Below are positions 31,693 to 44,620 of a DNA stretch of 64,000 nt, piece after piece. The notes below the pieces were generated by a model. The model saw only the letters and a list, made by a program, of their open reading frames with translations. It did not search any database and was not told the DNA's origin. Where the stretch lies: the NCBI GenBank assembly GCA_002794735.1, contig NBAZ01000018.1, positions 1 through 64,000 on the forward strand. Reading direction: 5' to 3'. This DNA is from Pyrrhoderma lamaoense (taxonomy: Eukaryota > Basidiomycota > Agaricomycetes > Hymenochaetales > Hymenochaetaceae). A program made the position numbers and the translations under genes. Positions within the stretch are counted from its first letter, which is position 1, and each line of letters starts with the position of its first letter.

Positions 31693-33630
31693 TTAGACTT
31701 TTTCATCGTTATGCACATCGGTATGGACGTCGTTCTCCTTTCCATCAAGGGCGGCATGGTCGGATGCGTGAACGTTTTCAGCAAGGAGCTTGGCGCGAAG
31801 CTTGCCAGACGTGAGAGGAGTTGAGTGGGTGTAAAGAATATCGATTTGTTCGAGTGAAAGACCCTTTGTCTCCGGAATGCAGAAGTATGTGAAGACGATA
31901 CAGCAGAAGCAAGTTGAACCCCAGATAAAGAACACCTTTGCCTGAAGGTCGGCGTTTCCTGGACCGGAATCTACCATGTAAGGCGTTGCGTATCCGATAG
32001 CGAAGTTCCAGAGCCAATTCGATGCAGCGGCAAGAGACATACCCTTAGCACGGACATTGAGAGGGAAAATCTCGCCAACAACGACCCATGCGATTGGACC
32101 CCAGGTGGAAGCAAAGAATGCGATGTAAATACACACAAAGGCAATGAGCACCTTCTGTCCGGACTCGTTTGACGTTGAGATGGTTACACCAGCGATGGCG
32201 ACAATGAATTCACAGACACACATTCCAGCGGCACCGATCAAAAGCAAACGACGACGACCGTATCGTTCAACACCGTACATACCCGGGAGAGTCATGAACA
32301 CATTAACGACATTGGTAGCAACGGAAATGAGGAAAGAGTCGCTGATACCGGCATTTTGGAAGAACGTAGTACCGTAGTAGAAAATGAAGTTGATACCAGT
32401 AAGTTGTTGCCAGCCCTGGAGAGCCATACCAGTGATGACACGGTAAGCAATTTTGTTAGGCGAACCAGGCTTGAAGCATGTCAAGTATGACGAAGATGAG
32501 TTAAGCCTGTAATTAAACATAGTTATTATACAAAACCATGATTTATTGGTAGAATTTTCAACGTACTGTCTTTCTTCCTCAAGATTAGCGCGAATATCCT
32601 CAGCCTCCTCAGAAACAAGGTGATTCTCAGGTTCACAACCAAGAAGACGAGCAAGGGCACGGTTTGCTTCGGCATCACGACCCTTTTTGATAAGCCAACG
32701 CGGTGATTCAGGAAGGAAAATCATTCCTGCAACTAGGACAAAAGCCCAAACAAATTGGATCGAAATAGGGATACGATATGAGGAGTGGTCATCACGGCCC
32801 TGAGTTGCATTGTTGATTACGGCAGCGAGTAACAGACCAATGGTAATAGCCCATTGGTATGCGGATACTACTGCACCACGAATCCACTTCGGGGAACTGA
32901 TAAAATGATGTCAGTCATTTGAGTTAAATTGATTTTTTAATAAAAATAAGTGGAAAAAGTTCCGAATTTGGAAGGCAATTAAGAAGTTCCACCAAATTCT
33001 ACGAAAGGACGAATAAGAAACATGATACTCACCATTCCGATTGATACATAGGGACAATAGTAGATATCTGACCGACACCCAAACCAGCAATGACACGACC
33101 AACAATGAATAGTGGAAGAGAAGTTGATGCTGTCTGCATAGCTACACCGATTGAGAAAATAAGACAGGCAAAGACGATACCCCATTTACGGCCGAGAAAA
33201 TCACCAGTGAAGGCACCCGTAAGAGCACCCACAAAGGTACCAGCGGAGAGGATAGAGACTACAAGAGACTTCTGACCCGTAGTAATCATGTAGCCGGTTG
33301 GATGGTTGGTAAGATCAGTGGTCGCTTCACCGAATGTTCTTAACCAGTCTTTCATGGCTTGAACACCGTTGATAATACCAGTGTCATAACCGTAAAGGAT
33401 ACCACCGAATGCGGCAAAAAGGCTATATGCATATATTGATATTGATTAGAAGTGAAGCAAGAAGATGAACCATTGTCGAAAAGACTTACGCCTATTTTGG
33501 AAGAACAGTCAGTAAAGTAGACAACTAAAGATATGACATAAGTTCTACTAACCATGAGGATACCTGCAGCCTTGTTTCGAGGTCCATCAGCCCCAAGGCC
33601 AGAACCAGAGGGAACTGGTCCACCAGCCAT
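31693..33630 (-). CDS. MFS hexose transporter
   Basis: Twelve-helix plasma-membrane sugar transporter of the HXT/Snf3-like group. Exons 33630-33553, 33491-33490 (2 nt), 33422-33033, 32896-32567, 32506-31693 give 537 residues. Signatures: AAFGGILYGYDTGIINGVQA in helix 1, GDFLGRKWG (loop 2-3), PESPRWLIKKGRDAEA, GINFIFYYGTTFF in helix 7, RYGRRRLLLIG, and PETKGLSLEQID after helix 12. The short C-terminal tail argues for a transporter rather than a glucose sensor. The first intron region needs a 2-nt micro-exon to keep frame. A CT-rich tract just upstream of the ATG is typical of fungal promoters. Confidence 0.95.
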
Positions 33631-33639
33631 TTGAAAGTT

Positions 33640-33685
33640 TGTTAATTGAGGGGGAGGAGGAGAGGAGGGGAAGGGAGGTAGCCGA
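33640..33685 (-). promoter_or_regulatory. CT-rich tract upstream of the hexose transporter
   Basis: Almost pure pyrimidine on the coding (minus) strand, ending ~10 nt before the ATG at 33630. CT-rich blocks next to the start are common in strongly transcribed fungal genes. It may be promoter or 5' UTR. Confidence 0.5.
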
Positions 33686-36600
33686 AGCTATTTGTGGGGA
33701 AATGTATTGTTCGATGTGGGGAATAAGCTTGAAGCTTGGGACATTGGAGGAGGAGGGGGTCGAGCTTAAGTAGGCACGTCGCTCCCGACCCCGGCGTAGA
33801 TACCATGTGCTGCAGTTCCCGATCGATCCAATAAGGAAGCTCAAGCCGACCTCTTAGGCACGCAGGACCCCTGTCACTTTTCGTTCTAGAAATACCCCGG
33901 CTGCTGGAACTTTCCTTTCCTAGATTATTTCGCATTTTTCGGTTCTATCCCCCGCAACAACAAAACAGAGGGGTCTGTGTCTTCCCACATCTCTCCACAC
34001 ATCCCCATGCATTCCTCAACACCATAAGGCCGCCGTGGGCTCGAAATTTTATCTCAACCATGCTTTTAGGGACAGTGTCAAAGCTATAGTTGTAGAGCGC
34101 TACAAAAAGGATTGAGCTTAATGGTATCGGCCTTCGGAGCTGTTCACGGATCTCAGCTAAACAACACTGAACAAATTTTCTCCGGACACAGGCGACGGGG
34201 ATCAGACTGTCCTCTTTCCTCCGACTACGGATGACAAAAAAAGTGGAACTAGAGCTCGTACTATAGGACTGGCCTGTATATGCAATCAATCTATCCTATA
34301 CATTCTGATTTCTTGGAGGCGTCTTCTACTCATTGTTTGTTGAAATATATTAACTCTTCCTCTGATGCTCATTAGTGTCCCTGACGAATAAGATACCCTT
34401 TCCTTTTTTTTTCTACACTAGTCGATTTTATAGGCCAATTCAAATATGTATAGGCCCCGACAGCACCATCTGGAAAGTTACGTCGCGTACAGGACGGGAG
34501 TATCATTACTTCGCCCCTCAAACACCTCTGAGAACAGCGAAGCTCTCTCTGGGATAGTTAGAAGAATGTTTCATCTTATTGCAACTGATATCCATGAGTT
34601 CGCCTCCGTAGAAAAATGATAGCCCCACCGAATTGTGTCCCTTTTTCTGCAGAGGGCGCGGCCACGTCTCAGTTGCAGCAGGTAGCATGTGAATTGTGTT
34701 TTAACCGAGAAGTACAGTCGATTGAATAGTGATGTAAAGATAGTTGATCATTGTTTCTAAATATGCGCGAAGCCTCATCATCTCTGAGCTATATCGTCCA
34801 GGATGTCGTTACACTGCGCCCATGACGAGTTCATTTCCCTATCCGCTGTTTTTTGATTGTTTCTGTTGGAATTCCGCTGAGCTCGGCGTTAATGTGCCTA
34901 CTCCTTCCTTGTTAGAGCTTCACCCAAAAAAAATAAGAGGGTTTCTTGATGTGTACGATCCCTATCTCTTATCCCCTGCTCTCCAACGATTGATGACGAC
35001 GATGACTTCTATCTCTCCACCTCTTCTCGGGTCATATACTTTAGCCAACTTTTTTTATCATTAATTTCGGCCGTTTAGGAAGCACCCCGCACCCGCAGTA
35101 ACGTATTGACACATTAACTAATCTCCCCACATCGGGTAACATAAATACCCGAACCGTTAAGATCCATAGAGGGACCCCGAAACATGTTATTTCCAACTTC
35201 CGAAGCTAAATTTGGAAAGTCGATCTACGAAATGCACTCATGACCCGCCCGAAGCCCACGCTGAAACACGAGAAAGATCCAGACGCTGATTCCACTGGCT
35301 GTAAGCACCGGTGAATCGCATGTGTATGTCCCTTAAAGTACCAGTTACAAGTTCAGCTAGGAACGTCTGGAGGGACGGCTGGGGAAACATGGGGAAAAAA
35401 TGAAAGCAATCTATCTAACAGGTCGACACTCATTTGAGGTGAACGGATCGTTAGAAGACGTAGAAAAATTACTGATAAGACCGCGCTAGAAAATGTCGAC
35501 ATACAGGCACGACCAGTTGAGTTTTTACCAAGTTATCACATTTTACTCTTCTCAAAATGGCCCCCCTTTCAATTTCAATTCTCGAGCTAGTTGATGGACT
35601 CACAAACCATCTGTTAATCTTCTGCTGCTTCGACTCCACTGCTTCGACTTCGATCTCAATCTCAAAGGAAGCATATAACACACACGTGTGGAGTAAAATG
35701 TTTAAATAAGATTTAAAGAGTAGTTCCTCCGTTGGCCTGATGATCTGGCTCTAGCGTATAAAGAGAAGAATCTCATTTGCGATGAGAGAGAAGACCCGTT
35801 AAGTCCGTGTTTCCCACTTGAGCCGTTTTTAGTAGTCAATGTCCACTGAGTTCCGGATTATTTTCTCTAAGGGCTATACCAAATTCATGTGCTTATGTTA
35901 ATCGCATTTACTTCAAGCGGATTCTTTCTGGCTCACGGATCTACTGGATCTAAGTACTTGATGCCAAAATAAAACCTGTGCTGTTATGCTTCACGGAACT
36001 TGCAATTAGTTCTTAATCATATGATACTCTGTCTGTATGAGTAACACATTATGTTAGGTCCGGCATCTAATAGTCATGGATGGCGGCGCATCTATGGAAG
36101 AGAAGTCCCTCCTGTTATGGCCGTGTCTTGAAAGATGAGCTCCTCTATACATAGTTCAACACATTTCTCATGTACACACTATCAAGATGAGAGAGCGGTT
36201 GCCGATGGCTTTTAACGGCATTGTGCAGTATCCAAACATAGTCATTACAGTGGGCCTTAGACGATTAACCTCATATTCCGTTTTGACACAGCATTCTTCA
36301 ACAGCTCCGCCAGTGCAAGAAACATGGAAAACACGCGATAAAACAGCTTCGGGAGTCCGACAGTCAGATTGCGTGGTATCTAAGGAGAAGTCTCGGGGAT
36401 TTAGTAAGATACCCATCATGTTCACTCTGATTGGGATAACCATTAATAGTATACGTGTAAACGGTTAGTCTGTAGGTGACCATTGCTTTTCCGAGTGCTT
36501 CTCTGACGTATGGTATCTGGATGAATCCAGATTATAGCTCGATCCTACTTATTATCTCGTATATATATGGGTTGTTCTTAATATGCTCATGGAAGGAAGT

Positions 36601-38170
36601 TCCGTTGATCTCAATCCTGGCGGCTCTGGCGGGCCGGGTGCTCAGTATTCAAGTGGAGGACCCTGATACCACTAAGTACCACCTGGATCTCTAGCACCCT
36701 AGTCCGAGTTCAGGCCATCTCTCACTTGATCTTCCAGCTTGAAATACCTTGCGATCAGATCTTCATAACGTGGTGTTAGCGTCGTCGATGATCTGTTTCC
36801 ACAACCATTAGCTTCGATGAATCACGAGATCCACATGTTTGTCCGTCTCCGAACGGCCTTCCGCTTCCATTACTGGAGCCCCCCGCAACCGCTTCATAAG
36901 GCGAGAAAACTACCATATCGAGTGTCGGGCAGTAGAAAGCATTCCTATATTCCCCTGATCGTAGTTCTGAGCCTGAGATTGGGTTCGATAGTCCCAAATG
37001 ATGGAGATTACGGTCTTGTCGATGGAACACGTCATACTTCTTTAGCGCAAATAGCTCAGATATTTGAGAGAGATCAGGTGGGATTCAGCACCAATAGATC
37101 ATTGCCTATCTTCGATTCGGAAGCACCTCAAATGATGTGAATGAGTAGTAATTTGGTTCCGTTTTCGAAGCGTGCGTCTTCTACCATTTATAATGTGATT
37201 CTTCCAAGTCCGAATTTTTGGCGATTTTGAATTGAGAGTAATGTAATGCATCTAACAAATCAGTTCGACTGAACTTTTCTTCTCGTTGCGCCAACTTATC
37301 AAACTCTGGATAGCGGAGGTTAGGAATCCAATGGCGATTAGCAACAAGGTGTTTTGAATTTGGCATGAGTAACAACACAGGCTATGAACGTGTACATATG
37401 GGATACCCGATACACCTACAATACTTAAATCGATGTAACACGGACCTTTTATAGCTGTGTACTAACTTCTAATGATAGATGTATGTGGTATTAAAGCCTA
37501 CTATTGATCAAGTCTCTATGTTGAATTGACCTTCCTTTCTTACATCACCCTTTCTGAGATCATTCTTATTGATTCCATGACTTTAGAGTCAAATCACTTG
37601 TCTGCCTTCATTTTTTTCAACGCCAGGAGTCAGATGAATGAAAAGGTGTATTGATATTGATTCTTAGTGACTACATTCTAATAAGTAACTTTTATGGTTG
37701 TATTTATACTGTTACCTTCTATAGGTACTGTGTGGTTTGAATGACAGTCAACAATATGTTGTTCTTTTCTTGCAAGTAAAAAAGGAGAGATATCAATCAC
37801 TTAGCAAACCTGCACACTATGAAGAAAGCCATTGTGGAGTGACCGTGCTAGATCAACGGAACACCCATAATGATAAGTTAACCAAGCTCTAGAAGTTCTT
37901 GTGTTGAAATTCATGACACGACAAAAGTCTCGAAGGTGTTCTGGAAGACGAATAGAGTTTTTTCTTGAGTGTATAATTTACGTTATTACATGGAACAGAT
38001 ACATTTTCCGGTACATAATTTGGCAATTATTCTAAAGGGTATAAATATGAAGGAGTATAAATATGATGAGATGAAAGATAGTCAGAAAGCGTTGCACAAA
38101 GATGTAAGACTTATCTAGACCGTGGTGGAATACTACGGTGGATCAGGGCCTTGGTGTATCCCGCTCTGGT
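33686..38170. other. Gene-poor intergenic region
   Basis: About 4.5 kb. Frames of 60-107 codons occur on both strands (for example 34744-35064 and 36817-37140 plus; 36168-36443 minus) but none shows a recognisable domain, paired intron signals or paralogy. The first ~600 bp probably hold the transporter promoter. Confidence 0.45.
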
Positions 38171-38910
38171 CTATTTTCGTTTCAGCTCTACTTTTTCTTC
38201 TTCTTCATCACTAATTTTTATCCGCTTCCTCGATGGATTCTCCTTTTTCTCTTCGCTTTCCTCTTCGACAGATCTGCTACTCTGTGGCGCCTGAGATTCT
38301 AGGATGCATCGTGAAATGCTTTTCTCTCTACCTTTTGTGATAATGAGGTCCACGCCTTTGTCATTTACTACAAGTCTTGCCTTAAGTTTGTTATGACATA
38401 GTCCCCAGCATATGTAATGTTCGCTCCTTGTCTCGTCTTCACGCTTCGGAATATAAACGACTTTGAGGTACGTGTTATCCTCGCTACTCAGTAGGAGCTC
38501 TGAGGGTAGGACTGGTACAATTAGATTTATGGAAGAAGAATAGGAGTGGTAAAACTCACACCATGGAATTACTTTTATATGTTTATCCTTCGAACACCCG
38601 GAGAAGTTTCCAAGTGCCTCACTAGGCTATCATATCTTGTACAAGCGCAGGAGTGATGCATCCGGCACCGATAAACTTTTATTCCTAAATCATTGCTAAA
38701 ATGACCTAGGATGTGCCTCATGTACATCTTGGGGTTACCTCCACAGCCTGTCTCAGAGTTTTGTCCGTCGATCCAGGTAGTCTCGCATGGCTCTCTCCTC
38801 TTGTCGCATGCGAGAAATCGAGTGTAGAATGGACAGAAGTCAGGTACTAGATGCCTTACGGCGGTCCTGATCAGTGGTTGAGATGTGATTTGAGTGGGTT
38901 GAAAAGACAT
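38171..38910 (-). CDS. Small zinc-finger-like nuclear protein, two exons
   Basis: Exons 38910-38598 and 38511-38171 (intron GTGTTC...ACCAG) give 217 residues in frame. Exon 1 has a Cys/His-rich region ending in a C2H2-like unit (YRCRMHHSCACTRYDSLVRH). Exon 2 has a beta-rich part (NTYLKVVYIPKRED, ICWGLCHNKLKARLVVND) and a highly charged tail with a likely nuclear signal (SRKRIKI). Unrecognised otherwise. A degraded copy of its first part lies at 42523-42698 on the plus strand, so it belongs to a repeated family. The donor is non-consensus, so the join is moderately certain. Confidence 0.6.
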
Positions 38911-38969
38911 TGCAAGTGTTTACTCGATACGGGGGCATGGAAAAAACATAATTAGACATTATATACCAG

Positions 38970-39785
38970 AGAATAGGGACGCATCGTGTTGTTGCTCATA
39001 TGTTCAATCCCAACAGACACATAAAGAAAGAAGCACCAAACAACGGAAGCGATGTCAAATAACAAATATGGTAAACTTCTTTTTCTCCTTTGTGCGGAAG
39101 CAAATTTTTCAATTTTGGTCTCCGATCACATCTTGATTTAATTCATGTTCTGTGACAAAAGATAATAGAGAGGAACACCGTAGAATTGATGATATACTAG
39201 AAAGGGTTCAAGAGAAGCGGTTACCAATGTCCAAGCCAAATTCGTGGAACACGGATCTAGAACTAGAAATCCCATTCAAGAGAGATGTCTTCAGCTTTCC
39301 CTCCTTCCACCAGACTCATAGAGTAAATGTTATGTGAGCTATACCGTATAATATCTGTGAGTGACCTACACATTCAAGTGCTGAGAGAATATGCTTCGTG
39401 TGGTGCACAAAGCCACCCTCTCACGAATACTCGAGTGATTCTATCCTGGATTAGCCGATATTGCGCAGCTTGCCACATTACGTTTTCAATGCTAATGTTG
39501 AGCCTTCGAGCCAACTTCTGGGATGTAGATATCTCTGACCTTGTTTTCTGTTGTTGTCTCCAGTCCGTAGGGCGAACACAAGACTCCACAACAAGGATTG
39601 ATGATGAGTTTGAATTGGCTTAGATACTCTTTAACAGTTATATGTAGCAGTGACTCTTGGTAGTCCTTCGTACCTATTCTTCTGCAGACACGTTCAAATT
39701 CTTCATTTTCGGTCGTATGTACTCTGTCAGTCAGTGTGCAGTGGATGTGAGCATGTCGAATTATTGACAAGCGAATGATGAATCG
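38970..39785 (+). repeat. Left arm of long inverted repeat
   Basis: About 0.8 kb, complementary with ~85% visual identity and small indels to 40093-40888; for example AACAAATATGGTAAACTTCT here and its complement near 40790. It contains a minus-strand frame (39770-39492, broken near 39490, continuing as GWLCAPHEAYSLS) and a plus-strand frame (39152-39337); neither is recognised and both are broken in the other arm. Confidence 0.85.
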
Positions 39786-40092
39786 CGTCTTTGTTCGGGC
39801 TCTTATTCAATCCGAATCACTATACGCATACAGCTTCTTTGTCTAATGAAGCTTCTGTAACATATATGATGATGACTGTTCAACTGTATACGTTTTAAAA
39901 CTTGTGGTCCTGCTACTCGGTACCTTTGGATATTTACGTAATAATAATCAAAGTGAATTTGATCTAAAAACAGATTTTCATGTGGCTATAGAACCCTTGA
40001 GCTTATATTTTTCTGCAGTTGGTACACTAAATTTGGCTTCCTGTATGAAGCATTGGATTTAACATTTTACTTGTATAAGCAAAGAGAAAATG
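39786..40092. other. Spacer between inverted-repeat arms
   Basis: About 300 bp of AT-rich sequence separating the two arms; no frame or motif of note. Confidence 0.7.
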
Positions 40093-40888
40093 CGACTTAT
40101 CATTCGCTTGTCAATAACTCGACTTCACATTTAGTGACAAAGTATATACGATTCAAAAACAAAAAACAGATACATGTCTTTAGAGGCAGGTATTATGGAC
40201 TACGTAAGAGTCACTGCTACATATAACTGTTAAAGAGTATCTAAGCCAACTCAAACTCATCATCAATTCTTGTTGTGGAGTCTTGTGTTCGCCCTACGGA
40301 CTGGAGACAACAACAAGAAACAAGGTCGGAGATATCTACATCCCAGAAGTTAGGCTCGAAGGCTCAACATTAGCATTGAAAACGTAATGTGGCAAGCTGC
40401 GCAATATCGGCTAATCCAGGATAGAATCACTCGAGTATTCGTGAGAGGGTGGCTTTGTGCACCACACGAAGCATATTCCTCAGCACTTGTATGTGTAGGT
40501 CGCTCACAGATACTATACGATATAGCTCACATAACATTTACTCTATGAGTCTGGTGGAAGGAGAGAAAGGTGAAGACATCTCTTTTGAATGGGATTTCTA
40601 GGTCTAGATCCGTGTTCACGAATTTGGCTTGGACATTGGTAACCGCTTCTCTTGAACCCTTTCTAGTATACCATCAACTCTACGGTGTTTCTCTCTATTA
40701 TCTTATGTCACAGAACATGAATTAAATTAAGATAAGATCGGAAATCAAAATTGAGAAATTTGCTTCCGCACAAAGGAGAAAAAGAAGTTTACCATATTTG
40801 TTATTTGACATCGCTTCCATTGTCTGGTGTTTCTCTCTTTGTGTGTGCGATGAGAGAGTATGAGCAGTATGTCTCATATTCTCTGTTA
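40093..40888 (-). repeat. Right arm of long inverted repeat
   Basis: Inverted, diverged copy of 38970-39785. The protein-like frame seen in the left arm (shared peptide YLSQ.KLIIN.CCGVLCSPYG) is here on the plus strand but is broken by an extra base near 40205 and stops near 40390. Both copies have therefore decayed. Confidence 0.85.
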
Positions 40889-42522
40889 CATAAGGTCTGA
40901 TCCATTACTATATCCTTGTATCACGATAATGCAATAATGCATCTTCTCAACTCACCACGATCACACCTTTATGAGCTCCCATGGTACACCTGATACTTGA
41001 TGTCTACCAGCTCCATACCTGATTGCCACTCGTGACGACAAGTGAGCACCGTGCAAAGTGGTCTATCCCGTACACAAGTCGTACACGAGTCGTAGGCAGT
41101 GGTGATCCCAGGAAATATACGAGGATCCTGAGTTATCTCCGCAATGATTTGGGAAATAGTGATATAACAATGCCAGAGGTGTGAGATCCAACTCTGAGTC
41201 AGGCCCGATACTGTGAGGCGCATAATGTCTTCGTATGAACGAATGCACCGGTTCAGATACGTCACTATTGTTCCTTTTATCCTACCCTACAGCAAGGATA
41301 TTATAAGTAATATCTTACTAAGTAGTGAGGACATAAATAATATCGAAAATTTCTAGATCCCGAAGCAAGAAGACAATACAAGAAGGAAACATTGGAATCT
41401 ACGCATAGGCAAATCCATAAGTGACATTATAGTTGATGCTAGGGACATGCTCAAAATCATGATGAAGGTTGCTTGCAGGCATCACCACGGCCTATACCTG
41501 TGGATCGCACGAAGAAGTGGTTATAGTACACAAGAGAAGTGAAGAAGGAGATTAGCTGACAATGATATCGGTGTTGATAGTGAGGATGCTGAATCTTCCA
41601 GCTAAACTAGATGTCACAGCGGCAATCCACATTAGTCATGGTATTCCACCATTTGAACCCTTTTTCTCTTTCATTGAACCTTCAATATCAGATCCGAATA
41701 TATCCCTTTTAAACCTTCCCGTTTTCAATAACTCACCGATGGGAGTGCCGGAACACAGAGGAAAAGATTCAAAGATTTCCAAGCTATATCAAGGCTAGTA
41801 CTTGCACGTCCGAAAATAGGCAAAACGGAAATCTCGACAGGTTATCAAGTTGTGCTAGACAAAGTTGAATATTAAGCGCAAGTATTTCTGTGGCCTCAGG
41901 ACAATTGGAGAATCCTATGTAATTAAACAAGGAGAAGCACATATTATATAGCGGGGACAGGGATCTATAATCTGCGTGCAGCACCAATGGCTCAAAGGCT
42001 GATAGCCTCCAGTGGATAAACAAACTACCTCAAAACATTGCTTCCGCTTACTCATACGATAACTGTTCAACATTATCAAGCTCGTCCTACAACAATGATT
42101 ATAATCGAGTATCGATTCTAACGCCCTTTCACAAAATACTGCTAATTATAAAGTGGCTCATACCCAGACTTATCAAGTATAATGTCCCATATACTTCAGG
42201 TTGTCACTTGAAAGGAGCCCATATACTTATAAAAAGCACTTGGTTGAGCCCATAGCCTTTTGCCCTGGATTGCCATTGTGAGAGTAAGTATTTAAGGAAT
42301 CGTGTTTGACATGATAACACCAGTTCTCGTCTCGAACTCCTCTTTATACATCCCTAAGACTTGATGCAGGCTGAGGCCCCGGCAGTTCCATGTTACATTC
42401 CACCATCATCTCCTTGTTGGCTTTGATCACACTCTATGACCCTCCAATATCAAACAACTATATCATACCTGAAGCCATTAAAGTGCATCCGCCTGTTCTA
42501 GGAATAGTTTGCCCTTCACCCG
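40889..42522. other. Gene-poor region right of the inverted repeat
   Basis: No supported gene. A minus-strand open stretch (41265-40969) beginning with GTG has a Cys-containing patch (DSCTTCVRDRPLCTVLTC) and could be a remnant of a decayed gene. The rest is featureless. Confidence 0.4.
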
Positions 42523-42698
42523 TGCTTAGGACTCCCGTGAGACTTATACTGGCACATTATGTCTGCTCTTTTTATACTCGATTTCTCACCTCCCTATGGG
42601 TACAAGGATCTATAAAGACAGCTTGCCAGACGGGAATCCAGTTTTCTCCAAAAAGTACAGCTGACACGGGCATATACACTTTTTATGCCTGGATGTGA
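42523..42698 (+). pseudogene. Decayed fragment related to the 38171-38910 zinc-finger gene
   Basis: The peptide around FYTRFL, with matching spacing of neighbouring residues, resembles exon 1 of the 38910 gene (PLIRTAVRHLVPDFCPFYTRFL). Nucleotide similarity is visible (TATACTCGATTTCTC against TACACTCGATTTCTC). The zinc-finger unit and second exon are missing, and the preceding sequence does not match. A partial, non-functional copy. Confidence 0.5.
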
Positions 42699-44620
42699 AC
42701 ATCTAACGGTTACGAAAGATTAACTCTGTCCTTACGCCAGGTATGATACCTAATGAGCTGCTCATAACAACCGTGTTACTCTGTGTTTAAGGCATTTGAG
42801 ATCATCTTGTGCTGTGAGTGTTAGTACTTCAGCATATCACCTATAACTGATCCATTTCTCCTTTTTATCGTTATAAAAAACGTTTCTCAGGTGGGTGAAA
42901 ATGGGAGTAAAAAGATTTTCGGCGTCCCTGTATCCCAACAACGGCAATTCAAACAGCTCTAAGAAGATCAGCACATGGGCTAGCTTTTAATTTTCAGATC
43001 AGTTCGCAAGATGGGGATACATCAAGGAGCCTTAATCGCTATATGGCTAGACAACCGCCATGTTGTACAATTTTTTTATTGACATACACGTATATGATCG
43101 AATGCCATGGTTTTAGAACTCGTCAGTGAAACGCTTTCTCGCAGGATTGACTTATTGTAAAGGCTGACTTGCATCTATAATAGTAAATTCCTATCACCCT
43201 AATCGGATTCCTGGGTCACATAGGGAGAATCTCTCTCTCTGTAACTCAGAATGACGAACGCTCCATAAAAAAGGTATTAAAGAAGTCACTTTAACGCCCT
43301 TATGGTGAGAAAGTATATAAGCATCTGTTTTCTTGACTCTGGTCATTAACCCCAGACTTGTTGCAGCTTCAGCATAAAGAGATGTCAAGTCGTTGTCAAA
43401 TTGTGACTCTCAGGCGACCCACTATGCACTTCATAGATCTACTGCACCACCTACTAATTGTATGATGGCCCCATTTAACGCATTGTCGAAGAACATATTA
43501 TACCGTTAGGGGTACGCTGGTTTGAATTGGCCGTTGCTTTGAAAGCCATTTTGTGGGTTCAATATATATTTATCTGAGCATAATACAAGATCCCATACTC
43601 ATCGATATATCAAATATTATTCAGTTCGAGCTCATTGAACAGTAATTCCATTACCGAACTTCGACTCTAAGGAAAATGAGAAGCACGGTCACCAGTCTAC
43701 AACATACACTTTTTCAAATATATCCTCAAAGAAACAGAATGCACAAGTTGCCGATGTAAAGCAACTATCAAAGACGTAGACGACTAACTGATAAGAAGCT
43801 AATTTACACCTTCAGTACGTTTCTCTCTCAAAAAAAAGTTTCGAATGTCTTTTTTCACAACGGTTCTGATCTAACCCTTTCTAGAAGATATCTAACCTCA
43901 ACCACAACTGGCACATCTAATAATTTACTATCTTGTTTCCCATTATCGCGTGGAAGACATCTGCCTATCTCTCTCGCCCACTTAGAAATTGTCTTGCAGT
44001 CTGGGCCATACTCTCAAAATCCAGGTTCAGGAAGGACAAACATATACACTCTGATCCCGGAAAGTCAAAATGATCTATGTGCATGTTTCGCACCGAGATC
44101 ATCTTACCTTTCCCTGTAGTGACGAAGCCTCCCGGTCGGAGCATGTTTCAGGCCACTTTTGTCAGATGTGAAGGTTCTATGAAGCCCCTGGCTCCATTTG
44201 TAATGATATTGTACCATACCTAATTAAATAACTTAGGTGGTATCAGTATTAAATGGTGTAAAAAAAGATAAGTATAATGGTCTTGCTCCCGTTTTCAGTT
44301 TTTACCGCAAAGTATATAACTTTTCACACTTTATTAGCACGTTATATTGAAGTTCTTCTACGCGCAGTATGTTATTGCAAGTCTTCGGAATTTTGACGAC
44401 TAGAGAACGTAGGGAGAGACTCATTCAGAGCTGAGATCAGCCATTCGTGTGATCATTGAGTAGAGTTGATTATCTTGTTTTCTTACGGCTATCACGCACT
44501 AAGACTCTGAGTAAGTACATCACACAATAATGTCAGCAAATATATAGACCGTAAAGATGTCCTCATATTTGTCCTTGTCAAGTGTAAGAAACATGCAAAG
44601 AAACTATCGTTTAAACTTCT
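42699..44620. other. Gene-poor region left of DBP9
   Basis: About 1.9 kb with no supported gene or repeat; short random frames only. Confidence 0.45.

Noticed and set aside
36168..37140. Overlapping frames on both strands in the gene-poor region
   Set aside because: Mutually overlapping, no homology or intron structure recognisable.
40969..41265. 98-codon minus-strand frame with four cysteines
   Set aside because: Begins with GTG, not ATG, and no partner exon or known domain is found; kept only as a possible remnant.
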